Source: G020344215 sp039586575
GTDB taxonomy: Bacteria > Gemmatimonadota > Gemmatimonadetes > Palauibacterales > KS3-K002
Direction: 5' to 3'
Assembly (NCBI GenBank): GCA_039586575.1
Contig: JBDHKD010000028.1
Location: 1 to 50,710, forward strand
DNA length: 50,710 nt
In this document: piece after piece, positions 17,575 to 26,416 of the stretch
Layout of the letters: each line of letters begins with the position of its first letter
Position numbering within the stretch: position 1 is the first letter of the stretch
Made by a program: the position numbers and the translations under genes
Notes under the pieces: generated by a model
What the model saw: the letters and a program-made list of their open reading frames with translations, nothing else
The model's database searches: none
What the model was told of the DNA's origin: nothing

Positions 17575-18072
17575 CTACTTCATAACGGCCAGCTGTAGAA
17601 TCGTCAGCGAACCGCCCACGTTCAGGACGACCGGATCGGCCGGGGTCGGAAGTTCCGCCAGCGGGAATTCTGCACACAGGATATAGTAGCAGTCTTGCTG
17701 TTGGCGCCGCACCTCTACTGGACAGCCATCGAGATCGCCAGCGTTGCCCCCGCACGGCGCCCTCCCCGTGGTCAGTCGGCAGCGCAGCGCGCCTTGCTTG
17801 AGCCGTGACGGCAGTACCGGATAGCTCTTGCCCGTCCACAGCTGCAGCCCGGCCGGCTCCCAGGCCAAAACCCGCCCCTCGGGGGCCGCGACCTTGAGCT
17901 CCAGCACCGCCCGGATCCCCGCCGCCGAGGAATCGACCGCCAGCCAGCCGCCGTCGACCGGCGCCATATATTCCGGCTCCGCCACGGGCCGCCCGTCCGT
18001 ATCGTAGATGACAGGCGGACCGCAAGCCGCGGCGGCGACCAGCAGCAGGAATGGCGTCCAGCGTTTCTTCAT
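17575..18072 (-). CDS. Small putative lipoprotein of unknown function
   Basis: A 165-residue protein with a lipoprotein signal (MKKRWTPFLLLVAAAAC, lipobox AAAC). I recognise no domain. The mature part has several cysteines (in RCRLTTGRAPC, GCPVEV and DCYYILCAEF), which suggests disulfides outside the cytoplasm. The C terminus PVVLNVGGSLTILQLAVMK is hydrophobic and strand-like. It sits between the TolB-like lipoprotein genes and the NtrC-type regulator on one strand, so it may be part of the same regulated block. No function is inferred. Confidence 0.65.
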   Translation of the reverse strand: MKKRWTPFLLLVAAAACGPPVIYDTDGRPVAEPEYMAPVDGGWLAVDSSAAGIRAVLELKVAAPEGRVLAWEPAGLQLWTGKSYPVLPSRLKQGALRCRLTTGRAPCGGNAGDLDGCPVEVRRQQQDCYYILCAEFPLAELPTPADPVVLNVGGSLTILQLAVMK

Positions 18073-18172
18073 AGTGGGCTCGGCGGCCTGACGGCCTGAG
18101 AGAAACTACCCGCTACCTATAATCTGCCGAATCTCGGCCGCCGCGTCCACTTCTTCTCCGCCACGGCTTCTA

Positions 18173-20026
18173 TCACTCCGCGGGGAGGAAGTTCTCCATC
18201 ACCCAGACCTCGGCACCGCCGCTTCCCGCATCGAAGGCTATCCGCCGCCCATCGGGGTGTATACGGAGCTGTTGGATGCTCTCCATCGCCAGGTCGATCT
18301 TCTGAGGCAGTCCGCCCGCGACAGATATGCGCCAGAGTTGATGGGTGTCGTCGGTCCTCACCGTGTAAAGCACATTCCTCCCATCTGGTGACCATGCAAC
18401 GTTCAGAACCGTAGGTCCCTCTGCCTCGTAACGCTGAAGCTCACGAGGCTCACCGCCCGTTGCCGGCATCACCAGTATCCGGTGACTGTTGTTGTCATCA
18501 ATGGAAAAAGCCAGGTAACGGCCGTCAGCCGACAGGGCCGGCCTGGCCTCGTTCTCATCGGGGAAGAGTAGACGTTCTCTGCCGGTATCCAGATCCATCA
18601 CCGCGATACGGCGTTCGCCGCCGCCCGTCCACTTGGTGTAGAAGACTTTTTTACCGTCCGGTGACGGATCCACCAGGCTGGCAATCTGAACATCCCAGAA
18701 GGCGGGCAATGGCTCGGCCTCCCCCGTGTGCACGTCCACTCTGAACAACCCCGCGCGGTCGGTGCGGTCCGCGCCGGGAACGAGCAATGAATGACCATCG
18801 ATCCACCAGACGCAGCGACCGAAGTCGTTGAGGTCCGGAACGAGTTGCCGAGTCTCGCCGGTCTCGACTGAGCGGATCGAATAGAAGGTGTGTTTAAAGG
18901 CCGTGCCGATTAGCGCTCCCTCGCCCGAGAGGAAAACCAGGTAACGGCCGTCGGGGGACCAGGCGGGACGGTAATCCCAGGCGAGGTGGGTCGGATTCAC
19001 CGACGCCGGGGGCGCCAGCAGACCGCCCGTCTCCGGATCGAGGCTGGCAACGTATACGTCCCGCGCCTCCATGTTCACGCCGTAGAAGAACGAGCCGTCC
19101 TGCGTGAACCCGAGCGGCAGTACCCGCCACATGTCCGGCTTCACCAGTCGCGGGTGCCCGGCCGCTGCGGAGCCGGCGACCGGCAGGAGCCAGGCACCCA
19201 AGGTGCCGGTGCGGTCGCTGGCGAACAAAATGTGCTCACCGTCCGGCGTCCAGCCGAGCACGTAGTCGTCGGCGGGGTGCTGGACGAGAGGTATCTCGCG
19301 ACCGCCATCCAGTTCGAGCACGAAGATGTCGCGCTCCGGTGAGTCCTTCTTCGTCTCGTGGTGGTAGACGATGAACCGTCCGTCGGGAGAGAAGCTCAGT
19401 CCGCCGGGCCAGCTCGACTCGAACCTCTTCAACGTCTGGACCGAGCCATCGGCAGCGGAGATCGACAGCATATCGACCGGCCCGTCAACGTATGACTGCA
19501 CGGTCACTATCTGCTCACCATCGGGGGACCAGACCCCGGACCCGAAATACGATCCGGCGTTTCGGTAGAGGACCCGACGCCCCGAACCATTCATCCCGAC
19601 GATGCGCAGCTCGGACGGCGGCGCGCCGTGGCGGTACCATCGATAAGCCACCCGCTTCCCGTCGGGGGACACGCTGGAAAACTCCGCCCACTCTTGCGGC
19701 TCCGCCCACGAGCCATCGTCCGTCAGCAGGCGGACTTCGCCGGTGGCAAGCTCCCGGACAGCCAGGTTACCGGTCGTCCAGTCGACGAAGGTCAGGTATC
19801 GTCCGTCGGGTGACACGCCGCCGAACAGATCCACATCGGGACCGCCCCAGACGCGTCGCACCACCATCGGTGTCGAGTCCTGCTCAGACAGCGCCGTGGT
19901 CGCCACGGCGCCGGGGATCCCGGCCGCCGCCAGCACATCGCCGCCGCCAACGGTGCGAGATGTTTCCGAGTTGCAGCCCGCGAGCGCAACAACTCCAAGT
20001 AACAGAATACCGCATGCCTTCCTCAT
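18173..20026 (-). CDS. TolB/WD40-like beta-propeller lipoprotein, paralogue 2
   Basis: A 617-residue lipoprotein (MRKACGILLLGVVALAGC). The body is PD40-type TolB repeats, for example FGGVSPDGRYLTFVDWTTGN, VSPDGKRVAYRWY, WSPDGEQIVTV, FSPDGRFIVYHHE and TPDGEHILFASDRTG. It ends with FDAGSGGAEVWVMENFLPAE. It shares order and wording of blades with the next protein upstream (20039-21958): both have VVRR-W after EQD, TFVDxTTGxxAV and EVWVMExFLPA, so they are tandem duplicates 12 bases apart. Probably anchored in the periplasm or on the outer membrane. Ligand unknown. Confidence 0.82.
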   Translation of the reverse strand: MRKACGILLLGVVALAGCNSETSRTVGGGDVLAAAGIPGAVATTALSEQDSTPMVVRRVWGGPDVDLFGGVSPDGRYLTFVDWTTGNLAVRELATGEVRLLTDDGSWAEPQEWAEFSSVSPDGKRVAYRWYRHGAPPSELRIVGMNGSGRRVLYRNAGSYFGSGVWSPDGEQIVTVQSYVDGPVDMLSISAADGSVQTLKRFESSWPGGLSFSPDGRFIVYHHETKKDSPERDIFVLELDGGREIPLVQHPADDYVLGWTPDGEHILFASDRTGTLGAWLLPVAGSAAAGHPRLVKPDMWRVLPLGFTQDGSFFYGVNMEARDVYVASLDPETGGLLAPPASVNPTHLAWDYRPAWSPDGRYLVFLSGEGALIGTAFKHTFYSIRSVETGETRQLVPDLNDFGRCVWWIDGHSLLVPGADRTDRAGLFRVDVHTGEAEPLPAFWDVQIASLVDPSPDGKKVFYTKWTGGGERRIAVMDLDTGRERLLFPDENEARPALSADGRYLAFSIDDNNSHRILVMPATGGEPRELQRYEAEGPTVLNVAWSPDGRNVLYTVRTDDTHQLWRISVAGGLPQKIDLAMESIQQLRIHPDGRRIAFDAGSGGAEVWVMENFLPAE

Positions 20027-20038
20027 GGCACTTCGCTC

Positions 20039-21958
20039 CTAGTGTTCGTCCAAACTATCGGACGTCGCCGGCAAGAAATCTTCCATCACCCAGACCTCGG
20101 CACCCTGCTCGCGACGCACGAGCGCGATGCGGCGCCCGTCGGGATGGAATTGGACGGGGCTACGAGTGCCCGTACCCTTGAAATACTCCTCGGTCGCCCA
20201 CTCCAGCTTCTCCGGCTCGCCGCCGGCAACGGGCACCCGCCAGAGCCCGCGCGCCCGGTCATCGTCGGACTCGCCGCGTAGCAAGTAGTAGATGTGCCGC
20301 CCCTCGGGACCCCAGGCCGGATTCAACGGCCAGCGCGGGCCGTCCGTGTCGAAGCGAAGCAGACTGCGCGGCTCACCGCCCGTTACCGGCACGACCACAA
20401 GGTCCCCCGACGAGCCACCGCCTTCACGGGTGAAGACGACCTGTCGGCGATCTTGCGAGACCGCCGGCCAGTAGACGTTGCGTTCCGCCAAGACGCGTTC
20501 CCGGCCGGTCTCGAGGTCGAGCACGCTGATACGGCTGCGCTGGTTGTCGATTCCGTCAGCGCCCCAAAAGAGCCGGTACAGGACGAGTTCGTCTGCGGTC
20601 CGGCCCCAACTGCCGGCGGTCGCTCCGTCCTCCGGCCACAGCACCAGCGGCTCGACCTCGCCGGTCTGTGCGTCGATCCGGAAGAGCCCACGCCGGCCAT
20701 CCGCGTCCGCCGCTTGCGCGAGGAACGAGCGGGCATCGGGTGACCATTCCAGCCGCGACGGCTGGAACAGCTGCGGCTCGATCTCGCGTTTCTCTCCGCT
20801 ATCCGCCGAGCGTACGACGAGCACGGCGCCGCCCACCCTACCGGCCACCGAGCTCCGATCGGACAGGTAAGCGAGATAGCGGCCGTCGGGCGACCAGGCG
20901 GCCTCGTGGTTACTGCCGGTGAAGCGGTTGGTGACGGGAGCTGGGGGCTCGAGCAAGCGCCCTGTCTCGGGATCGATGGTAACGACATATACGTCAGACG
21001 TTCTCGAATCGACCCCGTAGTAGTACGCGCCCTTGGCATCGAACCCGAGCGGCGCGTGCCTCCACACGTCCGGCTTCACCAGTTTGGCCTCACCCGCTGG
21101 CCTGCCGTCTTCCACGGGCAACAGCCAGGCGCCCATCGTGCCGCTACGGTCGCTGGCGAAAAGAATGTGTTCGCCGCCCGGCGCCCAGCCGAGCACGCGG
21201 TCGTCGGCGTGGTGTTCGACGAGCGAGTACTCGCCGCTTCCATCGGTTCTCACGACGAAGACGTCACGTTCGTCCGCGTCCGCACGCGCCGGCCAATCGT
21301 AGATGACGAAGCGACCGTCCGGCGAGATCGTCGATTCCCAGATGTAGGTGGTCGGCTCGGGCAAAGTCTTGAGCACTCGGAGTGATCCGTCTTCGACTGA
21401 GACCAGACCGAGTTGCCGGACCCCATCGTGGCGAGCGATGTTGACCAGGATGTGGCTTCCGTCTTGCGACCACTCTTCCGGGTTCACGTCCGCCGACTCG
21501 TCCCGATGAAGAACGCGGGGCTCCGAGCCACTCACTCCGACGACGCGCAGTTCCTCGCACCCCTCCCTGTACCAGCCGTAGGCGATGCGCTCGCCGTCGG
21601 GAGAGAAGCTCGACAACACCGCCTGCTGGGGCGCATCGCCGCCGGCCGAGCCATCGCTCGTCACACGGCGATCCTCGCCGGTCCAAAAGTCGTGGACCGC
21701 CACGTCACCGGTCGTCCGGTCCACGAAGGTCAGGTACCGCCCGTCGGGCGACGGATCGCCCCAGAACTGGAGAGCCGGCGTGAGCCAGAGGCGCCGCACC
21801 ACGATCGGCGACGGATCCTGCTCGGACGCATCTGTCTTCGCCGCAACACCCGGCAGCCCGGCCGCCAGGAGCTGTCCGGCATCGGCGTCCGACGGCGGTT
21901 CCGGGCGACAGCCGGGCAGCACACTCGCCAGAATCAGAATCCCGATGAACCTTCTCAT
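20039..21958 (-). CDS. TolB/WD40-like beta-propeller lipoprotein, paralogue 1
   Basis: A 639-residue lipoprotein. The frame is open upstream into the kinase gene, but the ATG at 21958 has GGGAG 9 bases ahead and starts a lipoprotein signal (MRRFIGILILASVLPGC). Repeats such as PSPDGRYLTFVDRTTGD, FSPDGERIAYGWY, ISPDGRFVIYDWP, GGEHILFASDRSG and WSPDGRYLAYLSDRSS are PD40/TolB blades. It is the first gene after a -24/-12-type promoter at 22031-22046 and lies between NtrB-like and NtrC-like genes. A sensor accessory or a regulated surface protein are both possible. Confidence 0.82.
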   Translation of the reverse strand: MRRFIGILILASVLPGCRPEPPSDADAGQLLAAGLPGVAAKTDASEQDPSPIVVRRLWLTPALQFWGDPSPDGRYLTFVDRTTGDVAVHDFWTGEDRRVTSDGSAGGDAPQQAVLSSFSPDGERIAYGWYREGCEELRVVGVSGSEPRVLHRDESADVNPEEWSQDGSHILVNIARHDGVRQLGLVSVEDGSLRVLKTLPEPTTYIWESTISPDGRFVIYDWPARADADERDVFVVRTDGSGEYSLVEHHADDRVLGWAPGGEHILFASDRSGTMGAWLLPVEDGRPAGEAKLVKPDVWRHAPLGFDAKGAYYYGVDSRTSDVYVVTIDPETGRLLEPPAPVTNRFTGSNHEAAWSPDGRYLAYLSDRSSVAGRVGGAVLVVRSADSGEKREIEPQLFQPSRLEWSPDARSFLAQAADADGRRGLFRIDAQTGEVEPLVLWPEDGATAGSWGRTADELVLYRLFWGADGIDNQRSRISVLDLETGRERVLAERNVYWPAVSQDRRQVVFTREGGGSSGDLVVVPVTGGEPRSLLRFDTDGPRWPLNPAWGPEGRHIYYLLRGESDDDRARGLWRVPVAGGEPEKLEWATEEYFKGTGTRSPVQFHPDGRRIALVRREQGAEVWVMEDFLPATSDSLDEH

Positions 21959-22030
21959 CGTGCATTGCTCCCATAGGTGAGATGGCTGCGGCCGCCTGCA
22001 CTCGATCACGACGACTGCCTCCAAAGCACT

Positions 22031-22046
22031 GGCTAGCCGCGTGCCA
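22031..22046 (-). promoter_or_regulatory. Candidate sigma-54 (-24/-12) promoter
   Basis: On the minus strand the sequence reads TGGCACGCGGCTAGCC. It matches the consensus TGGCACRNNNNTTGCW at TGGCACR, the T at position 12 and the essential GC at 14-15, with correct spacing. Initiation would fall near 22020, about 60 bases upstream of the ATG at 21958. An NtrC-type activator with an intact GAFTGA loop is encoded downstream. The A at position 13 and C at 16 depart from consensus. Confidence 0.5.
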
Positions 22047-22154
22047 GAGCCGCCAGCCAGGAGATTCCCGGTGATTATGCGGATTTCGAAGCTTCTGACG
22101 GTTCCGTGTAGCCGACCGGGGCGACACGATCCGTTACGTCGCCCGCCCAAGTCG

Positions 22155-23813
22155 TTACGCCGGCGACGCCTGCGCGAGCCGCAGCCTGACCGTCGTGCCG
22201 GCGCCGGGAGTGCTCTCGATCTCCAGCTCGCCGCCGTGCGCGGTGGCGATCCGCTGGGCGATGGCGAGGCCGAGCCCGGTGCCCTCGGGCCGTGTGGAGT
22301 AGAAGGGCTCGAAGATCCGCTCGATGTTCCCCAATGGGATGCCGCGTCCCGTGTCCCGAATCGAGATCGACACGCCAGCCCGATAGCGCGCCACGCTGAC
22401 CTCGACGCGTCCATGCCCATCCAAGGCCTGGGCGGCGTTGAGCAGCAGGTTGAGGAAGAGCTGTTCGAGAGCCGGCGCATCCCCTTTCACCCAAAGGGGA
22501 TCGGCGCCCCCGAGCTCCTGCTCGAGCCTTCCACCGTGTGCCCTCAGCTCCGGCTCGGCGCTGTGGATCGCCGCCTCGAGCGGCCGGCGGATGTCGACCG
22601 GCTCCAGGGTGACGCTGCCGCTCCGCGCCACGCGCAATGCGCCGGTCACCGAGCGATCGACGCGCTCGATCTCGCCCAGCGCACGGCCCAGCAGATCGCG
22701 AGCGTCCGAATCGTCGGGCAACTTCTCTTCCACACGCTGCAGATCGAGGCGAATCGATGTCAGTGGGTTCCGAACCTCATGGGCGAGCGATGCGGCGAAT
22801 TCGCCGACGGCAGCGAGCGCCCGGCGCTGCGATAACTCGCGGAGCGTGCGGCGCAGGCTCTCGGTCATCGCGTTGAAGGCGCGGGCCAGGCGACCGACCT
22901 CGTCGCCCGGGGCCTCTTCGACTTTCCTGTCCAGATCCCCGTGCGACACCGCCTCGGCAGCGTCAGCCAGTCGAACTAGTGCGCGTGTGGTACGCCGCGT
23001 CAGTAGTGTCGCCAGCGCGAACGCGGCGAAGGCAACGATCGCGACGATATAGAGGTTCCGCTCCGCCGCTTGCTGGAACGGCTCGCTGAAGGGGCTCACG
23101 GGCGCCGCCAACACCAGCTCCATGGGCGGCTCGTACAACTCGTGACGCACGGTGAGCCACAGCTCTTCGCCCCAGACGAACGACTCGCGGCCGAAGAGCG
23201 CCGGATCGATCGAGAGCGGCAGGAGCGCCGCTCCCGTACCCCGATCGAAGACGGCGAGAACCGAGCCGCTCACGCCGCCCCAGCCGGCACCGCCGGGGAG
23301 CAGGCTGCTCATCACCATGCGCGCGTCGAGTGTGCCCAGCCGCGCGCCGCTCGCGTTGTCGTAAACACCGAGCCGGACCGGCAGGGCCGGGCTGGCCAGA
23401 AGGCCGCCTCCCGAGCTTCCTCCTTCAGCGGCAACCGTCCAGCGTACCGCTCCTGACCCATCCTCGATCGCCGCCGACTCAACGGCGTCCCGCATGCCCG
23501 CGTGCAGCGCCGCCAGCTCACGCTGCGCCTCCTCGCCCATCGCCGGCGACGCCAGGCTATCACGCAGCGCGACCTGGACCGCGGAGCACTCGGCCAGCCG
23601 GAGCAGCTGGGAGCGCCTGCTCAGCCAGCGGAGCCCGATCTCGTCGACGATCTGACCCAGCGACGTCTGCAGACGCGCGTGCAGCAACTCCTCGCCCGAG
23701 CGCTCCGCGGTCCGGTTGAGCCACAGCCCGAGCAGCGCCAGCGGCAAAACGGCGCCGATCAGCACGATGAGGATGAACTTGCTCCGTAAGGAGAGCGAGT
23801 TGGGCGACTTCAT
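22155..23813 (-). CDS. NtrB-like membrane sensor histidine kinase
   Basis: A 552-residue kinase. TM1 (about 12-32) and TM2 (about 254-272) bracket a roughly 220-residue extracytoplasmic sensor. HAMP follows (about 273-326), then HisKA with SLAHEVRNPLTSI (His345), and an HATPase_c domain with NLLLNAAQALDG (N box), IRDTGRGIP (G1) and EGTGLGLAIAQRIATAHGG (G2). This HisKA type is usual for partners of NtrC-family regulators, and such a regulator lies on the same strand at 16212-17540 with no other orphan regulator in the window. The signal sensed is unknown. Confidence 0.92.
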   Translation of the reverse strand: MKSPNSLSLRSKFILIVLIGAVLPLALLGLWLNRTAERSGEELLHARLQTSLGQIVDEIGLRWLSRRSQLLRLAECSAVQVALRDSLASPAMGEEAQRELAALHAGMRDAVESAAIEDGSGAVRWTVAAEGGSSGGGLLASPALPVRLGVYDNASGARLGTLDARMVMSSLLPGGAGWGGVSGSVLAVFDRGTGAALLPLSIDPALFGRESFVWGEELWLTVRHELYEPPMELVLAAPVSPFSEPFQQAAERNLYIVAIVAFAAFALATLLTRRTTRALVRLADAAEAVSHGDLDRKVEEAPGDEVGRLARAFNAMTESLRRTLRELSQRRALAAVGEFAASLAHEVRNPLTSIRLDLQRVEEKLPDDSDARDLLGRALGEIERVDRSVTGALRVARSGSVTLEPVDIRRPLEAAIHSAEPELRAHGGRLEQELGGADPLWVKGDAPALEQLFLNLLLNAAQALDGHGRVEVSVARYRAGVSISIRDTGRGIPLGNIERIFEPFYSTRPEGTGLGLAIAQRIATAHGGELEIESTPGAGTTVRLRLAQASPA

Positions 23814-23884
23814 GACTCCCGGTGTGATGGGGCTTTCTCAAGGTAGGGGCCGAAGTGTCGAGGTGGCAAGGAAAGGTGGACTCG

Positions 23885-23996
23885 AGTAAGTCAGTAAGTC
23901 AGTAGGTCAGTAGATCAGTAGATCAGTAGTGTAGTAGGCGAGGGTCGGTGATCTACCCACCACCGACCCACTGACTCACTGACCTACTGACCTACT
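23885..23996. repeat. Octamer repeat array folding back on itself
   Basis: Five direct units AGTARRTC run 23885-23924 (AGTAAGTC twice, AGTAGGTC, AGTAGATC twice). Four complementary units GACYYACT run 23965-23996. Near the centre GGGTCGGTG (23942-23950) and CACCGACCC (23961-23969) are a perfect 9-bp inverted repeat. The whole can form a long imperfect hairpin just after the stop of the S9 peptidase gene (24028, minus strand). The same octamer family recurs at 34815-34835. Confidence 0.75.
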
Positions 23997-24027
23997 GGTC
24001 TTCCGGTCGTCCACCGACCTAGGGCTC

Positions 24028-26190
24028 TCAGTGCGTTGCCTCCGGCCCGATGCGGACCCCCAGGCTCCTCACCAGGAACCCCCAGCGATCCGTCCACTCC
24101 TCGATCTGCATCGTCGTGGGCTTGCCGCCGCCGTGGCCCGCCTTGGTCTGGATGCGGATCAACACTGGTGCGGCGCCCATCTGCATCTCCTGTAACCGGG
24201 CCGCGAACTTGAACGAGTGGCCCGGTACCACCCGGTCGTCGTGATCCGCCGTGGTGACCATGGTGGGCGGATAGAACGCCGGGTGCAAGTTGTGGTACGG
24301 CGAGTAGGCGTAGAGGTACGGGAACATCTCCGGGTCCTCGGCGGACCCGTAGTCGGAGACCCAGGCCCAGCCGATGGTGAACTTGTGGAAGCGCAGCATG
24401 TCCATCACACCGACGGCGGGCAGCGCCGCCCCGAACAGCTCCGGCCGCTGCGTCATCACCGCGCCCACCAGCAGACCGCCGTTCGAGGCGCCGGCAATCG
24501 CCAGCTTCTCCGGCGAGGTAAAGCCCTCGTCGATCAGGTACTCGGCCGCGGCGATGAAGTCGTCGAACACGTTCTGCTTGTTCTTCAACATGCCTGCCTG
24601 GTGCCAACCCTCGCCGTACTCGCCGCCGCCCCGCAGGTTCGCCGACGCGTAGATGCCGCCCAACTCCAACCACACCAGCATGGGGATCGAAAAGCCGGGC
24701 GTGCGGCTGATGTTGAACCCGCCGTACCCGTAGAGGTACGTGGGGTTGGTGCCATCCAGCGCGATGCCCTTCTTGTGGGTAAGGAACATCGGCACCTGTG
24801 TGCCGTCACGCGACGTGTAGAAGACCTGCTGCGTCTCGTAGCCGCTGGGGTCGAAGTCGACGACCGGCGCCCGGAAGACCGTCGACTCGCCGGTCTCGAA
24901 ATCGTAGCGGAAAATGGTCGTCGGATAGAGAAACGAGGTGAACGAGTAGAACGCCTCCGTGTCCTCGCGCTCGCCGCTGAACCAGCCGGCCGAGCCGATG
25001 GTCGGCAGCTCGACCTCTTGATCCAACGTACCATCGATGTCGTAGATTTCCACCTTGGTGCGCGCGTCGTGCATGTAGCGCGCCACGAACTGGTTGTTCA
25101 CGATCCCGACACTCTGCAGCACATCGTCATTCTCGGGGATCAGCTCCTGCCAGTGCTGGCGCGCCGGCCGCCGCGTATCGATCGCGATCAACCGGTACTT
25201 CGGCGCGTCGAGATCCGTGCGGAAGTAGAAGATGGGGCCGTCGTTACCGACGAAGCCGTAGCTCGCATCGAAATCATCCAGCAGCTCCACCACTTCGCCA
25301 GCCAGGTCCGGGCTCGCCGGGTCGCCAAGATCGATGTAGTAGACCCGGTTCCGCTCGTCGGTCCCGTACCAGACGTTCATGATGGCGTAGCGGCCGTCGT
25401 CGGTAACGAAGGCGCCGAACCCCCACTCCGGCTGGTCCGGCCGCTCGTAGATCAGCTGGTCCTCCGACTGCTCGGTACCGAGCCGGTGGTAGTACAGCTT
25501 CTGGTTGCGGTTCGCCTCCTCATAGGCATCGTCTTCCGCAGGCTCCGGGTACCGGCTGTAGAAGAAGCCCGCGCCATCATGGGTCCAGGAGGCGCCCGAG
25601 AACTTAATCCACCTCAGATGGTCGTCCAAGTCCGTGCCCGCCTCGACGTCGCGCACGAAGAACTCGCGCCAGTCGGAGCCGCTGGCCGACACGCTATAGA
25701 CCATGTACTTGCCGTCCTCGGTGAAGCCCGAGGCGCTCGCCGATACGGTCCCGTCCTCCGACAGCGCGTTGGGGTCGAGCAGCGCTCGCGGCTCGCCGTC
25801 GAGGCTCGACTGGATGTAGAGGACCGATTGGTTCTGCAGCCCATCGTTCTTCCAGTAGAGATACGAGTCGCCCTCCTTCCAGGGCGTGCCGTAGCGCTCG
25901 TAGTCCCACAACTCGGTCAGCCGCTGGCGGATCCGCTCGCGCTCGGCGATCGACTCCAGGTAGGCGAAGGTCACCTGGTTCTGCGCTTCGACCCAGGCCC
26001 TCGTCTGGTCGGAGTCGACGTCCTCGAGCCAGCGATACGGGTCGGCGACGACCGTGCCATGATAATTGTCGACGTGGTCGATCTGGCGGCTCTCCGGATA
26101 CTCGATCTGCGCCTGTACGTGCGTCGGCCATAGCACGAGCGTGGCGCTGAGCACCAGGGTCGCTGTTCCAACTGACAATCGTGTCATCAT
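24028..26190 (-). CDS. Prolyl oligopeptidase family serine peptidase (S9A)
   Basis: A 720-residue periplasmic peptidase cleaving after proline in short peptides. The start at 26190 follows GGTGAG and gives the signal MMTRLSVGTATLVLSATLVLWPTHVQAQ; a further upstream ATG is less likely. After a seven-bladed propeller (about 90-430) comes the alpha/beta-hydrolase domain with YGYGGFNIS, nucleophile Ser569 in GASNGG, an acid in DHDDRV and the histidine in GHGGGKP. A hairpin-forming octamer array lies downstream. The long antisense open frame is a codon-bias shadow. Confidence 0.94.
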   Translation of the reverse strand: MMTRLSVGTATLVLSATLVLWPTHVQAQIEYPESRQIDHVDNYHGTVVADPYRWLEDVDSDQTRAWVEAQNQVTFAYLESIAERERIRQRLTELWDYERYGTPWKEGDSYLYWKNDGLQNQSVLYIQSSLDGEPRALLDPNALSEDGTVSASASGFTEDGKYMVYSVSASGSDWREFFVRDVEAGTDLDDHLRWIKFSGASWTHDGAGFFYSRYPEPAEDDAYEEANRNQKLYYHRLGTEQSEDQLIYERPDQPEWGFGAFVTDDGRYAIMNVWYGTDERNRVYYIDLGDPASPDLAGEVVELLDDFDASYGFVGNDGPIFYFRTDLDAPKYRLIAIDTRRPARQHWQELIPENDDVLQSVGIVNNQFVARYMHDARTKVEIYDIDGTLDQEVELPTIGSAGWFSGEREDTEAFYSFTSFLYPTTIFRYDFETGESTVFRAPVVDFDPSGYETQQVFYTSRDGTQVPMFLTHKKGIALDGTNPTYLYGYGGFNISRTPGFSIPMLVWLELGGIYASANLRGGGEYGEGWHQAGMLKNKQNVFDDFIAAAEYLIDEGFTSPEKLAIAGASNGGLLVGAVMTQRPELFGAALPAVGVMDMLRFHKFTIGWAWVSDYGSAEDPEMFPYLYAYSPYHNLHPAFYPPTMVTTADHDDRVVPGHSFKFAARLQEMQMGAAPVLIRIQTKAGHGGGKPTTMQIEEWTDRWGFLVRSLGVRIGPEATH

Positions 26191-26416
26191 AGCCTCACCT
26201 TCCTGGTTTGGATTCCTTACCGGTTTAGATGCACGAATCGATCCAAAGGTTTTGTGGGATCGGTCTCGCAATAAGATCGCCCGATGATAACAGACACGGC
26301 GGGCCTGTCGAGGCCATCCCCGTTGACTGGACCGGGGGCCCCCGCCTATTTATGGGGCCGCCGGCGAGCCCGGCGACATGGCAAGTGGCTTATTGACTGA
26401 ATTGCGGGAGGCCCCA

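Noticed and set aside
18118..18123. Perfect TATAAT on the plus strand
   Set aside because: No acceptable -35 17 bases upstream and no plus-strand gene downstream; it would read antisense into the TolB-like gene.
21959..22480. 174-codon upstream extension of the first TolB-like lipoprotein
   Set aside because: It runs out of frame through the ATPase domain of the histidine kinase gene, is serine/arginine-rich nonsense, and hides a proper lipoprotein signal starting at 21958.
24217..26133. 638-codon open frame on the plus strand opposite the S9 peptidase
   Set aside because: Same codon-bias shadow; the minus-strand frame has the complete S9A catalytic set.
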